A stretch of 64,000 bases of DNA from JADJWR01 sp963847675 (GTDB lineage: Bacteria > Pseudomonadota > Gammaproteobacteria > Burkholderiales > Burkholderiaceae_F). The stretch's first letter is position 1. Every line of letters starts with the position of its first letter. The stretch covers positions 186,001 to 250,000 of the forward strand of contig CAWKAP010000011.1 of NCBI GenBank assembly GCA_963847675.1, written 5' to 3'. Under the pieces are notes generated by a model. The model was not told the DNA's origin. It saw nothing but the letters and a program-made list of their open reading frames with translations, and did not search any database. A program made the position numbers and the translations under genes. This document shows, piece by piece, positions 45,186 to 54,181 of this stretch.

Positions 45186-45214
45186 AGCGCGTCGCCGTGG
45201 CCAAGGAGAGATTG

Positions 45215-46375
45215 ATGAAGTCACGCGCCGGTTGTCCGGGCGCTCTGGCGGCACTGGTGACCGCCGTGCTCGTGGCCGGCTGCAGTTCGGTCGGGCTGGG
45301 CACCGACAAGATCGAGTACTCGAGCGCGGCGCCGCCGCGCACGCTCGAAGTGCCGCCGGATCTTTCACAGCTTCCGCGCGACGATCGCTTCGCGGTACCC
45401 GAGCGTGCCGGCTCCGTCACCGCCAGTGCAACGATGGCGGCTGCGGCTGCCAGCCGCCCGCAGCAGAGCCCCGGTGCACTGGCCACGGTTGCGCCGACCG
45501 TGCCGACCGCGCGCATCGAGAGGGCCGGCTCGCAACGCTGGCTGGTGGTCGACGTGCCGCCCGAGCGGGCCTTTGCCGTCGTGCGCGAGTTCCTGCCGTC
45601 GATCGGACTGGCGGTCGAGCGCGAGGATCCCAAGATTGGCGTCATCGAGACGGTGTGGGCAGAGAATCGGGCCAAGCTGCCGCAGGACATCGTCCGCAGC
45701 GCGCTCGGACGCGTGCTCGACCAGGTGTTCTCGACCGGCGAGCAGGACAAGTTCCGCTTTCGGGTCGAGCGCACCGCGGCGAACACGTCGGAAATCTTCG
45801 TCAGCCACCGGGGCATGATCGAGGTGTACACGTCGTCGGCGCAGGACCGCACGATGTGGCAGCCGCGGCCATCGGATCCGGAACTCGAGGCCGAGTTGCT
45901 GCAGCGCCTTGCGCTTCGCTTCGCGCCCGCGGCACAGCCGCAGGCAGTGACGACGGCGTCAGCTGCGCCGAGCACGGCCACCGCGGCACCGCCGCCGGAA
46001 ATTGCGCGCCTGCTGCCGGCCGACGCGTCGAATCCGGCCCGGGTCAGCATCGACGAGCCGTTCGATCGCGCCTGGCGCCGTGTCGGGCTGGCCCTGGATC
46101 GTGGCGGCTTCACGGTCGAGGATCGCGACCGCGCCAAGGGAACGTATTTCGTGCGCTACCTCGATCCCGAGGTCGAGCAGAAGCAGCGCGAGAAGCAGGG
46201 CTTCTTCTCGAAGCTTTTCGGCCTCGATTTCAAGGTCGACGCGCAGCAGTTCCAGGTCCAGGTCGCCGCCGCCGGCGAGCGCACCGTGGTCACCGTGCAG
46301 GATCGCGACGGCAAGCCCGACGCCAGCCCGACGTCCGGCAAGATCCTGGCGCAGATCACCCAGCAACTGCGCTAG
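45215..46375 (+). CDS. bamC: Outer membrane assembly lipoprotein BamC
   Basis: Lipoprotein of the BAM complex, which inserts beta-barrel proteins into the outer membrane. The signal peptide ends at lipobox LVAGC (~22-26). Family opening TDKIEYSSAAPPRTLEVPPD (~33-52) matches BamC (the unstructured loop that binds BamD). Two helix-grip repeats follow: WLVVDVPPERAFAVVREF (~110) and RVSIDEPFDRAWRRVGLALD (~278). 386 residues, in the range of the family. ATG at 45215 after AAGGAGAG. dapA-bamC order is conserved. Confidence 0.9.
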   Translation: MKSRAGCPGALAALVTAVLVAGCSSVGLGTDKIEYSSAAPPRTLEVPPDLSQLPRDDRFAVPERAGSVTASATMAAAAASRPQQSPGALATVAPTVPTARIERAGSQRWLVVDVPPERAFAVVREFLPSIGLAVEREDPKIGVIETVWAENRAKLPQDIVRSALGRVLDQVFSTGEQDKFRFRVERTAANTSEIFVSHRGMIEVYTSSAQDRTMWQPRPSDPELEAELLQRLALRFAPAAQPQAVTTASAAPSTATAAPPPEIARLLPADASNPARVSIDEPFDRAWRRVGLALDRGGFTVEDRDRAKGTYFVRYLDPEVEQKQREKQGFFSKLFGLDFKVDAQQFQVQVAAAGERTVVTVQDRDGKPDASPTSGKILAQITQQLR

Positions 46376-46391
46376 GCGGGTCGGGGCGGCG

Positions 46392-47159
46392 GTGCTGCGT
46401 TTCTGCTGCCTCGGCTCGGGCAGCGAAGGCAACGCGACGGTCATCGAGGCCGGCGACGGGCTGCACGTCACGCGGGTGCTGCTCGACAACGGTTTCAGCG
46501 GCCGCCAGCTGCAGCTTCGGCTGGCGCGCGCAGGGCTGACTGTCGACGACCTCGATGCGATCGTGCTGACGCACGAGCACAGCGATCACGTCGGCGGCGT
46601 GCATGCGCTGTTGCGGCGGGCGCCGGTGCCGGTGTTCTGCTCCGCGGGAACGGCGCGCGCGGCCTCGCTCGAGGCGCGCTTCACCGAGGTCGTGGCCGGC
46701 GAGATCGTCGCCATCGGCGCGCTGCGGCTGGTGCCGTTCGCGGTGGGGCACGACGCGGCCGAGCCGCTGCAGTACGTCTTCAGCGACGGCGACCGCCGGC
46801 TTGGCGTGCTGACCGACGTCGGGTCGCCGGGTGACGATGTCTTCCAGGCGCTGGCGGGCATGCACGCGCTGCTGCTCGAATGCAACCACGACGTCGAGAT
46901 GCTTCGCGCTTCCTCGTATCCGCCGTTCCTGAAGGCACGCATCCTCGGCGCGCTCGGACACCTGTCCAATGCGCAGGCGGCCGAACTGCTGCAACGGCTC
47001 GATCGCCGCTGCCTGCAACGGGTTGCAGCGGCGCACCTGAGCCGGCGCAACAACGAACCTCGACTCGCGCAGGCCGCGCTCGCGGCCGTTGTCGGCTGTG
47101 ACGAAGAAGAAATTCCGGTCGCCGACCAGGACAGCGGCTTGCCCTGGCAGCGCTGCTGA
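46392..47159 (+). CDS. Metallo-beta-lactamase-fold hydrolase (YycJ-like)
   Basis: Zinc-dependent hydrolase of 255 residues, MBL fold. Metal motif THEHSDHVGGVHALLRR (~59-75; HxHxDH), then PFAVGHDAAEPLQYVF (~118) and DVGSPGDDVFQALAG (~143), LLLECNHDVEMLR (~161) and GALGHLSNAQAAELL (~185-199). The pattern GHLSNAQA matches the YycJ/VicX group (5'-3' exonuclease-like in Firmicutes), found after bamC in betaproteobacteria. The GTG start at 46392 fits the family opening VLRFCCLGSGSEGNAT. A bidirectional terminator follows. Confidence 0.87.
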   Translation: MLRFCCLGSGSEGNATVIEAGDGLHVTRVLLDNGFSGRQLQLRLARAGLTVDDLDAIVLTHEHSDHVGGVHALLRRAPVPVFCSAGTARAASLEARFTEVVAGEIVAIGALRLVPFAVGHDAAEPLQYVFSDGDRRLGVLTDVGSPGDDVFQALAGMHALLLECNHDVEMLRASSYPPFLKARILGALGHLSNAQAAELLQRLDRRCLQRVAAAHLSRRNNEPRLAQAALAAVVGCDEEEIPVADQDSGLPWQRC

Positions 47160-47178
47160 GACAAGTCCATCTGATAAA

Positions 47179-47209
47179 CGAAGGGGCCGGCACTAGGCCG
47201 GCCCCTTCG
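47179..47209. terminator. Bidirectional intrinsic terminator
   Basis: Perfect 13-bp inverted repeat CGAAGGGGCCGGC / GCCGGCCCCTTCG with a 5-nt loop, between two convergent stops (47159 plus, 47249 minus). The A-rich side flanks give a weak T-run in each direction, so it likely ends both transcripts. Confidence 0.82.
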
Positions 47210-47248
47210 AACCACAGACCGCGCTGTGGCGCGGTGTTCCGCTCTCTC

Positions 47249-47485
47249 TTACTGCTTCTTCTCGCCTTCCTTGGCCGGCTCTGCGGCGGGGGCTGGCGCG
47301 GCTGCGGGCGCTTCTTTGGCCGGTTCGGCGGTCGGCGCCGGAGCGGCTGCGGGGGCCGGAGCCGGCGCGGGGGCGGCGGCCGGAGCGGGTGCCGCAGCGG
47401 GGGCGGCAGGAGGTGCTTCCTGCTTGCCGCAGGCGGCGAGGGTGAGAACCATCAGGGAGGCGGCAACAAGCGAGCGGGTGGTCAT
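47249..47485 (-). CDS. Small Ala/Pro-rich lipoprotein
   Basis: 78-residue lipoprotein. Signal peptide 1-18 with lipobox LAAC (16-19). The rest is almost entirely Ala-Pro repeats (APAPAPAAAP) with short acidic-basic pieces (AEPAKE, twice) and a GEKKQ end. Low-complexity, so probably extended through the periplasm or cell wall. No enzyme motif. Function unknown. Such proteins could be spacer or peptidoglycan-spanning lipoproteins, or merely a small structural element. Confidence 0.75.
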   Translation of the reverse strand: MTTRSLVAASLMVLTLAACGKQEAPPAAPAAAPAPAAAPAPAPAPAAAPAPTAEPAKEAPAAAPAPAAEPAKEGEKKQ

Positions 47486-47647
47486 TTTGGGCAGGTTCCT
47501 GTTTCGGTTGGTCGTGAAGCGCCTTCGGCCCGGCGAAGGAGGGTGAACACCATCTTGCCGTTCATCTACCGGAAACGCGTACGTGATTGTACATGCTGCG
47601 GCGCGTCATTGCGGCCGAAAACGACCGCCCGCGATGGAGCGGTCGGC

Positions 47648-48148
47648 CTAGAGCCCGAGCGGCTGGGACGGTTGATTGTGGGTGGCGCGCTCCCAGCGCC
47701 GGTCGAACTCGCTGATCAGCGGTCGCGCGACGGTGCCGCTGTCGCACCACAGTTCGCCACGGATGCCGACCGTGGGCTGCAGTCGCAGCGCGTCGCGATC
47801 GTCGGCGATCGCGACGACGTCGTGCCCGACGCGGTCCTGCCGATCGCTGCGGCGGATCAGCAGCGAATGGGAAAAGCTCCGCTGCAGGCTGCGCAGCCGC
47901 GGCGCCCGCGCATCGAGCCACGCCATGTCGTCGACCAGCAGATGGATGCGGCTGGTCGGATGCGACACGAGCACCGAGCGCAGCGCATCGACCGGCCGCA
48001 TGTCGCCGAGGGCAAGCACCGACAGGTCCGCCGACGCAATGCGCAGTTGCAGCCGCACGCGGCCGATCAGTTGCAGCAGCGCGGCCTCCAGTTCGGCGCG
48101 CGATCCGATCGCACTTTGTTGCGGCGGGTCGGCAACGGGCTCGTTCAT
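47648..48148 (-). CDS. Hypothetical protein coupled to the ribosomal-oxygenase-like gene
   Basis: 166-residue soluble protein that I do not recognise with certainty. It has an alpha/beta pattern (LQLRIASADLSVLALGDM, RIHLLVDDMAWLDAR, ELWCDSGTVARPLISEFDRR) and a central basic segment HSLLIRRSDRQD. Its shape resembles the phospholipase-D-like/GNAT-associated small domain, but no HKD motif is present. It begins by a 4-bp overlap (ATGA) with the gene at 48145-49302, so the two are co-translated and probably functionally linked. Confidence 0.6.
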   Translation of the reverse strand: MNEPVADPPQQSAIGSRAELEAALLQLIGRVRLQLRIASADLSVLALGDMRPVDALRSVLVSHPTSRIHLLVDDMAWLDARAPRLRSLQRSFSHSLLIRRSDRQDRVGHDVVAIADDRDALRLQPTVGIRGELWCDSGTVARPLISEFDRRWERATHNQPSQPLGL

Positions 48149-49302
48149 CGGTCGTTACTCACAGAAGATTCGCGGTGCAGCCAGCCCGCGACCAGCCACT
48201 GATGCAGCAGGGCCAGCAGCGCCGCGGGAGCGCCGCGCAGCGAGTCTGCGTCCAGTTGGCGCGTGTCGGCAAGCCGTGCCAGGCGGGGATCGAACTCGGC
48301 CGGCGCGCAGACTTCGCCGTTGATTGCGAAGCGGCGCCCGGCGTACAGGCAGCGGCTGCGGGCATCGGCGCGGAGCGTGAGGCGGCCGGCCGCCGCCGCG
48401 CGCGCGAACGCGTCCGCAGCCGGCGGACGTCGCGGCCGATCGAAGATCACCTGCGGCTTCGGCTCGGTCAACTGCGCAAGCAGCATCTCGACGGCATCGC
48501 TGCGCCGCGGCCGCAGGCGCGACAGTCGCTGCCACACCTGCTCGATCATCGCCCCGGGAAGCGCGCCGGGCTTTCGTGTCGGCGGCACGCCCGGATCCGC
48601 GTAACGCCCGTGCATCGTTGTGCGGCCGGCCTGCTGCAGGAACCACGGTTCGACGAGTTCCTGCCACGCCGGCGCACGGAAACCGACCGACAGCGTGATG
48701 CACTCGCCGAGCGCCACGCCGTCGTGCGCGACGCCCGGCGGGAGATAGAGCAGGTCGCCGGGCTCGAGAACCCACTCGGCGCTCGGGCGGAAGTCGGCGA
48801 GGATCTTCAACGGCAGGCCGTCCACGAGCGCCAGGTCGCGCTGCCGGCTGATGCGCCAGCGGCGCCGGCCGCGCGCCTGAATGAGGAACACGTCGTAGGA
48901 GTCGACGTGCGGGCCGACGCCGCCGCCGTCGGTGGCGTAGCTCGCCATCAGGTCGTCGAGCCGCGCGTCGGAAATGAAGCGGAAGCGCTGCCGCAGCGCA
49001 TGCGCTGCCGGAAGATGCAGGTCGAGCCCCTGAACCAGCAACGTCCAGCGGCTGCGCGTGACCGGGGGCAGCGCGCCGGCCTCGAACGGACCGTGAGCGA
49101 GCTGCCAGCGCCCGCGGAAGGCGGTCACGCAGCGCGACTCGACGTCGTCACGCGCGGCGAGCGCGAACAGCTGTTCGCGGGTCACCGGAGAGCGGAATCC
49201 GGGCAGCGCCTGCCGGATCAGCAGCGGACGCCGCTGCCAGACCTCGCGCATGAACGAGGCGACCGTGCGCGGGCCGAGAAGAGTCAGTGCCGTCGGGGCC
49301 AT
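48145..49302 (-). CDS. Cupin/JmjC 2-oxoglutarate oxygenase (ribosomal oxygenase RoxA-like)
   Basis: Fe(II)/2-oxoglutarate-dependent oxygenase (385 aa) related to YcfD/RoxA, which hydroxylates Arg in ribosomal protein L16. Facial triad in GPHVDSYDVFLIQ (HxD, ~130-140) and the distal His in PGVAHDGVALGE (~195). The 2OG-binding GRRRWRISRQ strand (~145) and the winged C-terminal domain (~250-385) match the family. 385 residues, typical. Its start opens MAPTALTLLGPRTVASFMRE. It is divergent from the SlyD-type gene, 38 bp apart. Protein substrate is inferred. Confidence 0.85.
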   Translation of the reverse strand: MAPTALTLLGPRTVASFMREVWQRRPLLIRQALPGFRSPVTREQLFALAARDDVESRCVTAFRGRWQLAHGPFEAGALPPVTRSRWTLLVQGLDLHLPAAHALRQRFRFISDARLDDLMASYATDGGGVGPHVDSYDVFLIQARGRRRWRISRQRDLALVDGLPLKILADFRPSAEWVLEPGDLLYLPPGVAHDGVALGECITLSVGFRAPAWQELVEPWFLQQAGRTTMHGRYADPGVPPTRKPGALPGAMIEQVWQRLSRLRPRRSDAVEMLLAQLTEPKPQVIFDRPRRPPAADAFARAAAAGRLTLRADARSRCLYAGRRFAINGEVCAPAEFDPRLARLADTRQLDADSLRGAPAALLALLHQWLVAGWLHRESSVSNDR

Positions 49303-49340
49303 AATCGGCGGCGAGCATATCTCCGAATGACGGCCCCATC

Positions 49341-49862
49341 GTGAAGATCGAAGACGGTTGCCTGGTCAGCCTCGACGTGTCGATGTTCGACGCGCAGGGC
49401 AGCCTGCTGGAGAAAACCGAGTCGTCGCTGGTGTACCTGCACGGTGCGGGCGACATCTTCCCGCGCATCGAGGCGGCGCTGGCGGGGCACGGCGCCGGTC
49501 ATCGCGCGACGGTGACGCTGGAGCCGGAGGAAGCCTTCGGCGACGCCGACGCGACGCTCGTGCACCTGGTCGAGTGCCGCAGGCTGGGTCCCAAGGTCGA
49601 GGTCGGCATGCGCTACGAGGGGCTGCCGGGGCAGGCCGACGGGCGCATCTACACGGTGACCGACGTCGCCGAGGGCGTGGCGGTGCTCGACGGCAACCAC
49701 CCGCTGGCCGGCTGGGCGCTGCGCTTCGACCTGCACGTGCGCAGCGTCGAGCGGGCCAGCGAAGACGAACTGGCCGATGCCCAGCGCCCGCAGCTGCCCG
49801 CTTTCCTGCGCATGGTCGAGCCGCAGGACCTTCATTCGCCGCGCGGCGACACCGAGCACTGA
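49341..49862 (+). CDS. FKBP-type peptidyl-prolyl isomerase, SlyD-like
   Basis: Cytoplasmic peptidyl-prolyl isomerase (173 aa) with the SlyD architecture: FKBP domain with an inserted IF chaperone flap. Family opening IEDGCLVSLDVSMFDAQG (~3-20), the SSLVYLHGAGDIFPRIEAAL segment (~30-49), then TLEPEEAFG (~58-66), the flap (~70-115) and a closing FDLHVRSVERA (~133-143). The His-rich metal-binding tail of E. coli SlyD is not present, so a role in nickel delivery is not supported. GTG start at 49341. It is convergent with mutS, 9 bp between stops. Confidence 0.88.
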   Translation: MKIEDGCLVSLDVSMFDAQGSLLEKTESSLVYLHGAGDIFPRIEAALAGHGAGHRATVTLEPEEAFGDADATLVHLVECRRLGPKVEVGMRYEGLPGQADGRIYTVTDVAEGVAVLDGNHPLAGWALRFDLHVRSVERASEDELADAQRPQLPAFLRMVEPQDLHSPRGDTEH

Positions 49863-49871
49863 CCGCAGCCG

Positions 49872-52490
49872 TCAGCGCGCGCCGAGCGCCTTCAGTTCGT
49901 ACAGCAGCGCCAGCGCTTCCCGCGGCGACAGCGAGTCGATGTCGGTCGCCGCGAGTCGCTCGCGCAGTTCGTCGGCGGACGCATCGGTGGGCGGCGTGTC
50001 TTCGGCCGCGGCGAGCGCGCCGTCGCCGCTCGCGAACAGGTCGAGCTGCGGCTGCACCCCTGCGGCCCGCTGCTCGAGTTGCGCGAGCAGCGATCGCGCA
50101 CGGTGCACCACTTCCGGCGGCACGCCGGCGAGCTGCGCCACCGCGAGCCCGTAGCTCTGGCTGGCCGGCCCCTCGCGCACCTCGTGCAGGAACACGACCT
50201 TGCCGCGCGCCTGAGCTGCCGCGACATGCACGTTGGCGACCTCGGGCAGCCACTGCGCCAGCTGGGTCAGTTCGAAGTAGTGGGTCGCGAACAGCGTGAA
50301 GCAGCGGTTGTGCTCCGCGAGCGCGCGGGCGATCGCTGCGGCGAGCGCCATCCCGTCGAAGGTCGACGTGCCGCGGCCGATCTCGTCCATCAGCACCAGG
50401 CTCGAATCGGTGGCGCGGTTCAGGATCGCCGCCGCCTCGGTCATCTCGACCATGAAGGTCGAGGCGCCGCGGGCGAGATCGTCGGCGGCGCCGATCCGCG
50501 TGAGGATCCGGTCGACCGGCCCGAGCCGCGCGCTGTCCGCCGGAACGAAGCTGCCGGCGTAGGCGAGCAGCACGATCAGCGCGATCGAGCGCATGTAGGT
50601 CGACTTGCCGCCCATGTTCGGGCCGGTGATCACCAGCAGGCGGCGGCCGGGTCCGAGCGTGCAGTCGTTGGCGACGAACTGCTCGATCTGGTCTTCCACC
50701 ACCGGATGGCGCGCGCCACGGATCTCGATGCCCGGCGCGTCGCCGAACTCGGGCGCCACCCAGCGCGCGCGCTGCGCATGGCGCGCCAGCGCGGCGAGTG
50801 CATCAACTGTAGCGACCGCGTCCGCGGTGGCGAGCAGCCCGGCGATCCCGGGCTGCAGCCGCGCGATCAGCGCCTCGTACAGCGCGCGCTCGCGCGCCCG
50901 CGCCCGTTCCTGCGCCGACAGCGCCTTGTCCTCGAACGCCTTCAGCTCGGGCGTGATGTAGCGCTCGGCGTTCTTCAGCGTCTGCCGCCGGCGGTAGTCG
51001 TCGGGCACCTTGGCGGCCTGGCCGTGCGTGACCTCGATATAGAAGCCGTGGACCCGGTTGTACTCGACGCGCAGATTGGCGATGCCGGTGCGCGCCCTTT
51101 CGCGCGCTTCCAGGTCGAGCAGGAACTGGCCGACGTTATCGCGCAGCGCGCGCAGTTCGTCGAGTTCCGCGTCGAAGGCCGGCGCGATCACGTCGCCGTC
51201 GCGCAGCTGCGCCGCCGGCTCCGGCAGCAGCGCGCGGCCGAGTTCCTCGCCGATCGCCTCCGGAAGCAGGCATCGCTCGCGCCACGCCGCTGCGTCGGGC
51301 ATGTCGATCGGCTGCAGCAGCCCGCTCACCTCGGCCAGCCGCGGTCCGGCGTCGCGAAGCGCCGCGAGTTCGCGAGGGCGCGCGCTGCCCAGCGCGATGC
51401 GCGCGGCGATGCGGTCGAGGTCGGGCACGTGCCGCAACGGCGCCTGCGCCCGTTCCGCGAGATCGCGATCGAGCAGCGCGCCGATGAAGGCCTGCCGGCT
51501 GCGGGCAGTCGCCGCGTCTCGCCGCGGATGGTGCAGCCAGTGGCGCAGCCGGCGGCTGCCCATGCCGGTGGCGTTCAGGTCGAGCAGGCGGAACAGCGTC
51601 GGTCCGCCGTCTCCGCGCAGCGACTCGGTCAGCTCCAGGTTGCGCCGGCTCACCGCGTCGAGGGCGACGAATTCGCTCTCGCGCTCGAGCGTGATGCGCG
51701 TCACGTGCGACAGCGGCGCCTGCTGCGTGTCCTGCGCGTAGGTGAGCAGCGCGCCCGCGGCGGCCAGCAGCAGCGGGTCGTCTTCGACGTCGAACGCCGC
51801 CAGCGTGGCGACGCCGAGCAGTTCGCGCAGCAGCCTGGCGCCGCGCCCGGCGTCGAAATGCCACGGCGGCAGGCGCTGCAGCTTCGCTGCGGTTTCCGGC
51901 GCCGGCGCGCGGTCGTCGTCGGCGACGAGCACTTCACTCGGCGCGATGCGCGCCAGCTCGGACTCGAGTTCACCGCGCGTCGTACGCGTGACGCGCAGGT
52001 CGCCGCTGGCCAGCACGAGCCAGGCGATCGCCACGGCATCCTTGCCGTCGCAGGCCAGCGCGGCGAGCGCCGCGTCGCGCTTGGCATCGAGCAGCGACAG
52101 CTCGGTCAGCGTTCCCGGCGTCACCACGCGCACGACCTTGCGCTCGACCGGCCCCTTGCTCGTCGCCGGGTCGCCGATCTGCTCGCAGATCGCGACCGAC
52201 TCGCCGAGTTTCACGAGCCGCGCCAGGTACTGCTCCACCGACACCACCGGCACGCCGGCCATCGGAATCGGCGCCCCGGCCGAGGCGCCGCGCTGGGTCA
52301 GCGTGATGTTGATCAGCTTCGCGGCACGGCGCGCGTCGTCGTAGAACAGCTCGTAGAAGTCGCCCATCCGGTAGAACAGCAGCACGTCCGGATGCTGCGC
52401 CTTGATGCGCAGGTACTGCTGCATCATCGGCGTGTGCGCGGTGCCCGTCACCTGCTCCGCTCCGACAACGGATCCGAGTGCGTGCTTCAT
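49872..52490 (-). CDS. mutS: DNA mismatch repair protein MutS
   Basis: Recognises mismatches and starts repair with MutL; ABC-type ATPase of 872 residues. The mismatch-binding motif is in FYRMGDFYELFYDDA (Phe-x-Glu in FYE, ~42). ATPase domain: Walker A GPNMGGKSTYMRS (~625-637), Walker B LVLMDEIGRGTSTFDG (~694-709), then FATHYFELTQL (~738). The C-terminal end is Ala/Glu-rich. The start at 52490 (MKHALGSVV) overlaps the upstream toxin stop by 4 bp (ATGA). A slightly later Met also fits. It is the last gene of the antitoxin-toxin-mutS run. Confidence 0.97.
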   Translation of the reverse strand: MKHALGSVVGAEQVTGTAHTPMMQQYLRIKAQHPDVLLFYRMGDFYELFYDDARRAAKLINITLTQRGASAGAPIPMAGVPVVSVEQYLARLVKLGESVAICEQIGDPATSKGPVERKVVRVVTPGTLTELSLLDAKRDAALAALACDGKDAVAIAWLVLASGDLRVTRTTRGELESELARIAPSEVLVADDDRAPAPETAAKLQRLPPWHFDAGRGARLLRELLGVATLAAFDVEDDPLLLAAAGALLTYAQDTQQAPLSHVTRITLERESEFVALDAVSRRNLELTESLRGDGGPTLFRLLDLNATGMGSRRLRHWLHHPRRDAATARSRQAFIGALLDRDLAERAQAPLRHVPDLDRIAARIALGSARPRELAALRDAGPRLAEVSGLLQPIDMPDAAAWRERCLLPEAIGEELGRALLPEPAAQLRDGDVIAPAFDAELDELRALRDNVGQFLLDLEARERARTGIANLRVEYNRVHGFYIEVTHGQAAKVPDDYRRRQTLKNAERYITPELKAFEDKALSAQERARARERALYEALIARLQPGIAGLLATADAVATVDALAALARHAQRARWVAPEFGDAPGIEIRGARHPVVEDQIEQFVANDCTLGPGRRLLVITGPNMGGKSTYMRSIALIVLLAYAGSFVPADSARLGPVDRILTRIGAADDLARGASTFMVEMTEAAAILNRATDSSLVLMDEIGRGTSTFDGMALAAAIARALAEHNRCFTLFATHYFELTQLAQWLPEVANVHVAAAQARGKVVFLHEVREGPASQSYGLAVAQLAGVPPEVVHRARSLLAQLEQRAAGVQPQLDLFASGDGALAAAEDTPPTDASADELRERLAATDIDSLSPREALALLYELKALGAR

Positions 52491-52882
52491 CTGCCTTCCA
52501 GGTACGAGGCGAGACTCACCACCGGGATCCCTTCGAAGGTCTTCAGCGCAAGGAGAGTCTTGTCCCCCGTGACCACGGCATGCGCGCGGCCGGCGGCCGC
52601 GCACTCGAGGATCCGGTTGTCGGGATCGTCCCGCACGACTTTCAGGCGCCGTCCCGGCACGACCAGGGTCGCGAGATCGGACACGAAGACCGCGACGTGG
52701 GCGAGTTCCTCTGCGTCGCGCGCAAACTTGCGGGCGAGCACATCGAGCAGTTCGTCGATGATCGCCTTGGACAGCAGCAGCTCGTCGGTCCCATCGACGA
52801 TTCGCCGCAGGGCGGCCTCGCCCTGTCCACCCGGGAAGACCAGGGCGCCAACGAGGACGTTGGTATCGAATACGACACGCAT
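52487..52882 (-). CDS. PIN-domain toxin (VapC-like / COG1569 type)
   Basis: Putative RNase toxin (131 aa) with the PIN fold. Acidic residues: D6 in VVFDTNVLV, E44 in IIDELLDVL (~44), and the second acidic cluster in RDDPDNRILECAAAG (~82-96) plus GDKTLLAL (~103), all metal-ligand positions expected for PIN RNases. In the COG1569 group, function as a toxin is less proven than for classical VapC. The stop overlaps the mutS ATG by 4 bp and the antitoxin gene is 39 bp upstream, so antitoxin-toxin-mutS may be one transcript. Confidence 0.85.
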   Translation of the reverse strand: MRVVFDTNVLVGALVFPGGQGEAALRRIVDGTDELLLSKAIIDELLDVLARKFARDAEELAHVAVFVSDLATLVVPGRRLKVVRDDPDNRILECAAAGRAHAVVTGDKTLLALKTFEGIPVVSLASYLEGR

Positions 52883-52921
52883 ATGTGGCGCCGTCGGAAC
52901 CGTGGTGCGGTCCGGTGGACG

Positions 52922-53158
52922 TCAGTCGCGTAGGTAACGCGCAAGGTCCTTCTCGGTCAGTATTCCTTTGTCGCGGGCCTTGCGGCTCCAGAAGGCCTGC
53001 ATGCCGCGCAGTTCCTGCAGGCGGCGCTCGATAGCGGCCTGGCGAAGGGCATCCTGGATGACGCCGCTCAGGGTCTTCCCCTCCGCCAGGGCGAGCGCCT
53101 CGGCTTGGCGGGCGAGATCGGCGGGGAGGGAGATCGTCTTCTTGACGGCATTGCTCAT
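52922..53158 (-). CDS. Ribbon-helix-helix antitoxin
   Basis: 78-residue DNA-binding antitoxin. Ribbon-helix-helix region: KKTISLPADLARQAEALALA (~5-24), then KTLSGVIQDALRQAAIERRL (~28-47). The C-terminal ~30 residues (SRKARDKGILTEKDLARYL) probably wrap the toxin. ATG at 53158; the longer ORF to 53227 is not needed. The next gene is the PIN toxin, order antitoxin-toxin as expected. Autoregulation by binding upstream (AT-rich TGAATTAATCATACTC at 53176-53190) is likely but not shown. Confidence 0.83.
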   Translation of the reverse strand: MSNAVKKTISLPADLARQAEALALAEGKTLSGVIQDALRQAAIERRLQELRGMQAFWSRKARDKGILTEKDLARYLRD

Positions 53159-53257
53159 GGCTGGCCTCGCTGGGTATGAATTAATCATACTCCGCGCCGT
53201 GGCCGGGACGCGACCGTGCGCGCACATTTCGCGCGCAGCGATGGCCAGTGAAATCCC

Positions 53258-54071
53258 TCAGGCGCCGGCCCGCTCGCCGCGCCGGTGCACGTCCTGCACG
53301 AGCGCCAGCAGCTGCTCGTGGATCTTTGGCGCGCCGCAGACCACGTTGCCGGTGAAGAGGTAGTTCTCCTCGCCGTCGAAGTCGGAAACCATGCCGCCGG
53401 CCTCGACGATGATCAGCGTGCCGGCCGCCATGTCCCACGGCGACAGGCCGAACTCCCAGAAGCCGTCGAGCCGCCCGGCCGCGACGTACGCGAGGTCGAG
53501 GGCGGCCGCGCCGGGGCGGCGGATGCCGGCCGTTTCCTCGGTGATGCGCTTGAACATGCGCACGTATTCGTCGAGGTGCTCGAGCTGGCGGAAGGGAAAG
53601 CCGGTGCCGATCAGCGATTCGCGCAGCGTGTGCGCGGCGCGAGACGCGGATGCGGCGCTCGTTGAGGAACGCGCCGCGGCCGCGGCTGGCCGTGAACAGC
53701 TCGTTGCGCGTCGGGTCGTAGACGACGGCCTGCGTCAGCTGGCCGCGGTGGCGCAGCCCGATCGACACCGCGTACTGCGGAAAGCCGTGGATGAAGTTGG
53801 TCGTGCCGTCGAGCGGATCGATGATCCACGTGTACTCCGCTTCGCGCCCGCCCTGGCTGGCGCCGCTTTCCTCGGCGAGGAAGGCGTGCTGCGGATAAGC
53901 GGTCGACAGCGTCTCGATGATCGTCGCCTCCGCGGCGCGGTCGACCTCGGTCACGAAGTCGCGCCTTCCCTTGGTCGACACACGGATCAGGTCGAGGTCG
54001 AGGCTGGCGCGATTGATGATCGCCGCCGCCTTGCGGGCCGCTTTCACGGCCGTGTTCAGCATCGGGTGCAT
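53258..54071 (-). CDS. suhB: Inositol monophosphatase family protein (single-base frameshift)
   Basis: Mg-dependent phosphatase of the IMPase family (SuhB-like), about 270 residues when repaired. Family motifs: FVTEVDRAAEATII (~40-53), FLAEESGA (metal Glu, ~64), WIIDPLDGTTNFIHG (~83-97) and the C-terminal FWEFGLSPWDMAAGTLIIVE (~207). SuhB is also an rRNA-processing factor in E. coli. The frame breaks near 53636-53641; dropping one C from a GCCGCG run gives AHTLRESLIGTGFPFRQ and the family end. The ATG at 54071 (MHPMLNTAVKAARKA) is typical. Function very probable, gene broken in sequence. Confidence 0.85.
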
Positions 54072-54181
54072 CGGGAGACGGATTGTCGAAGGAGCAGGGC
54101 GCGTCGGCGACGCGCCGCTAGACTGGCCGCGCATTCTACTGGGGCGAGCCGATCGTGCCGGCCGCCGGGAAAGACGACTTC

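Noticed and set aside
50079..52937. Long plus-strand ORF of about 950 codons opposite mutS
   Set aside because: Arg/Ala/Gln-rich composition and no motif; it is an antisense open frame caused by high GC at third positions. mutS with all its motifs is on the other strand.
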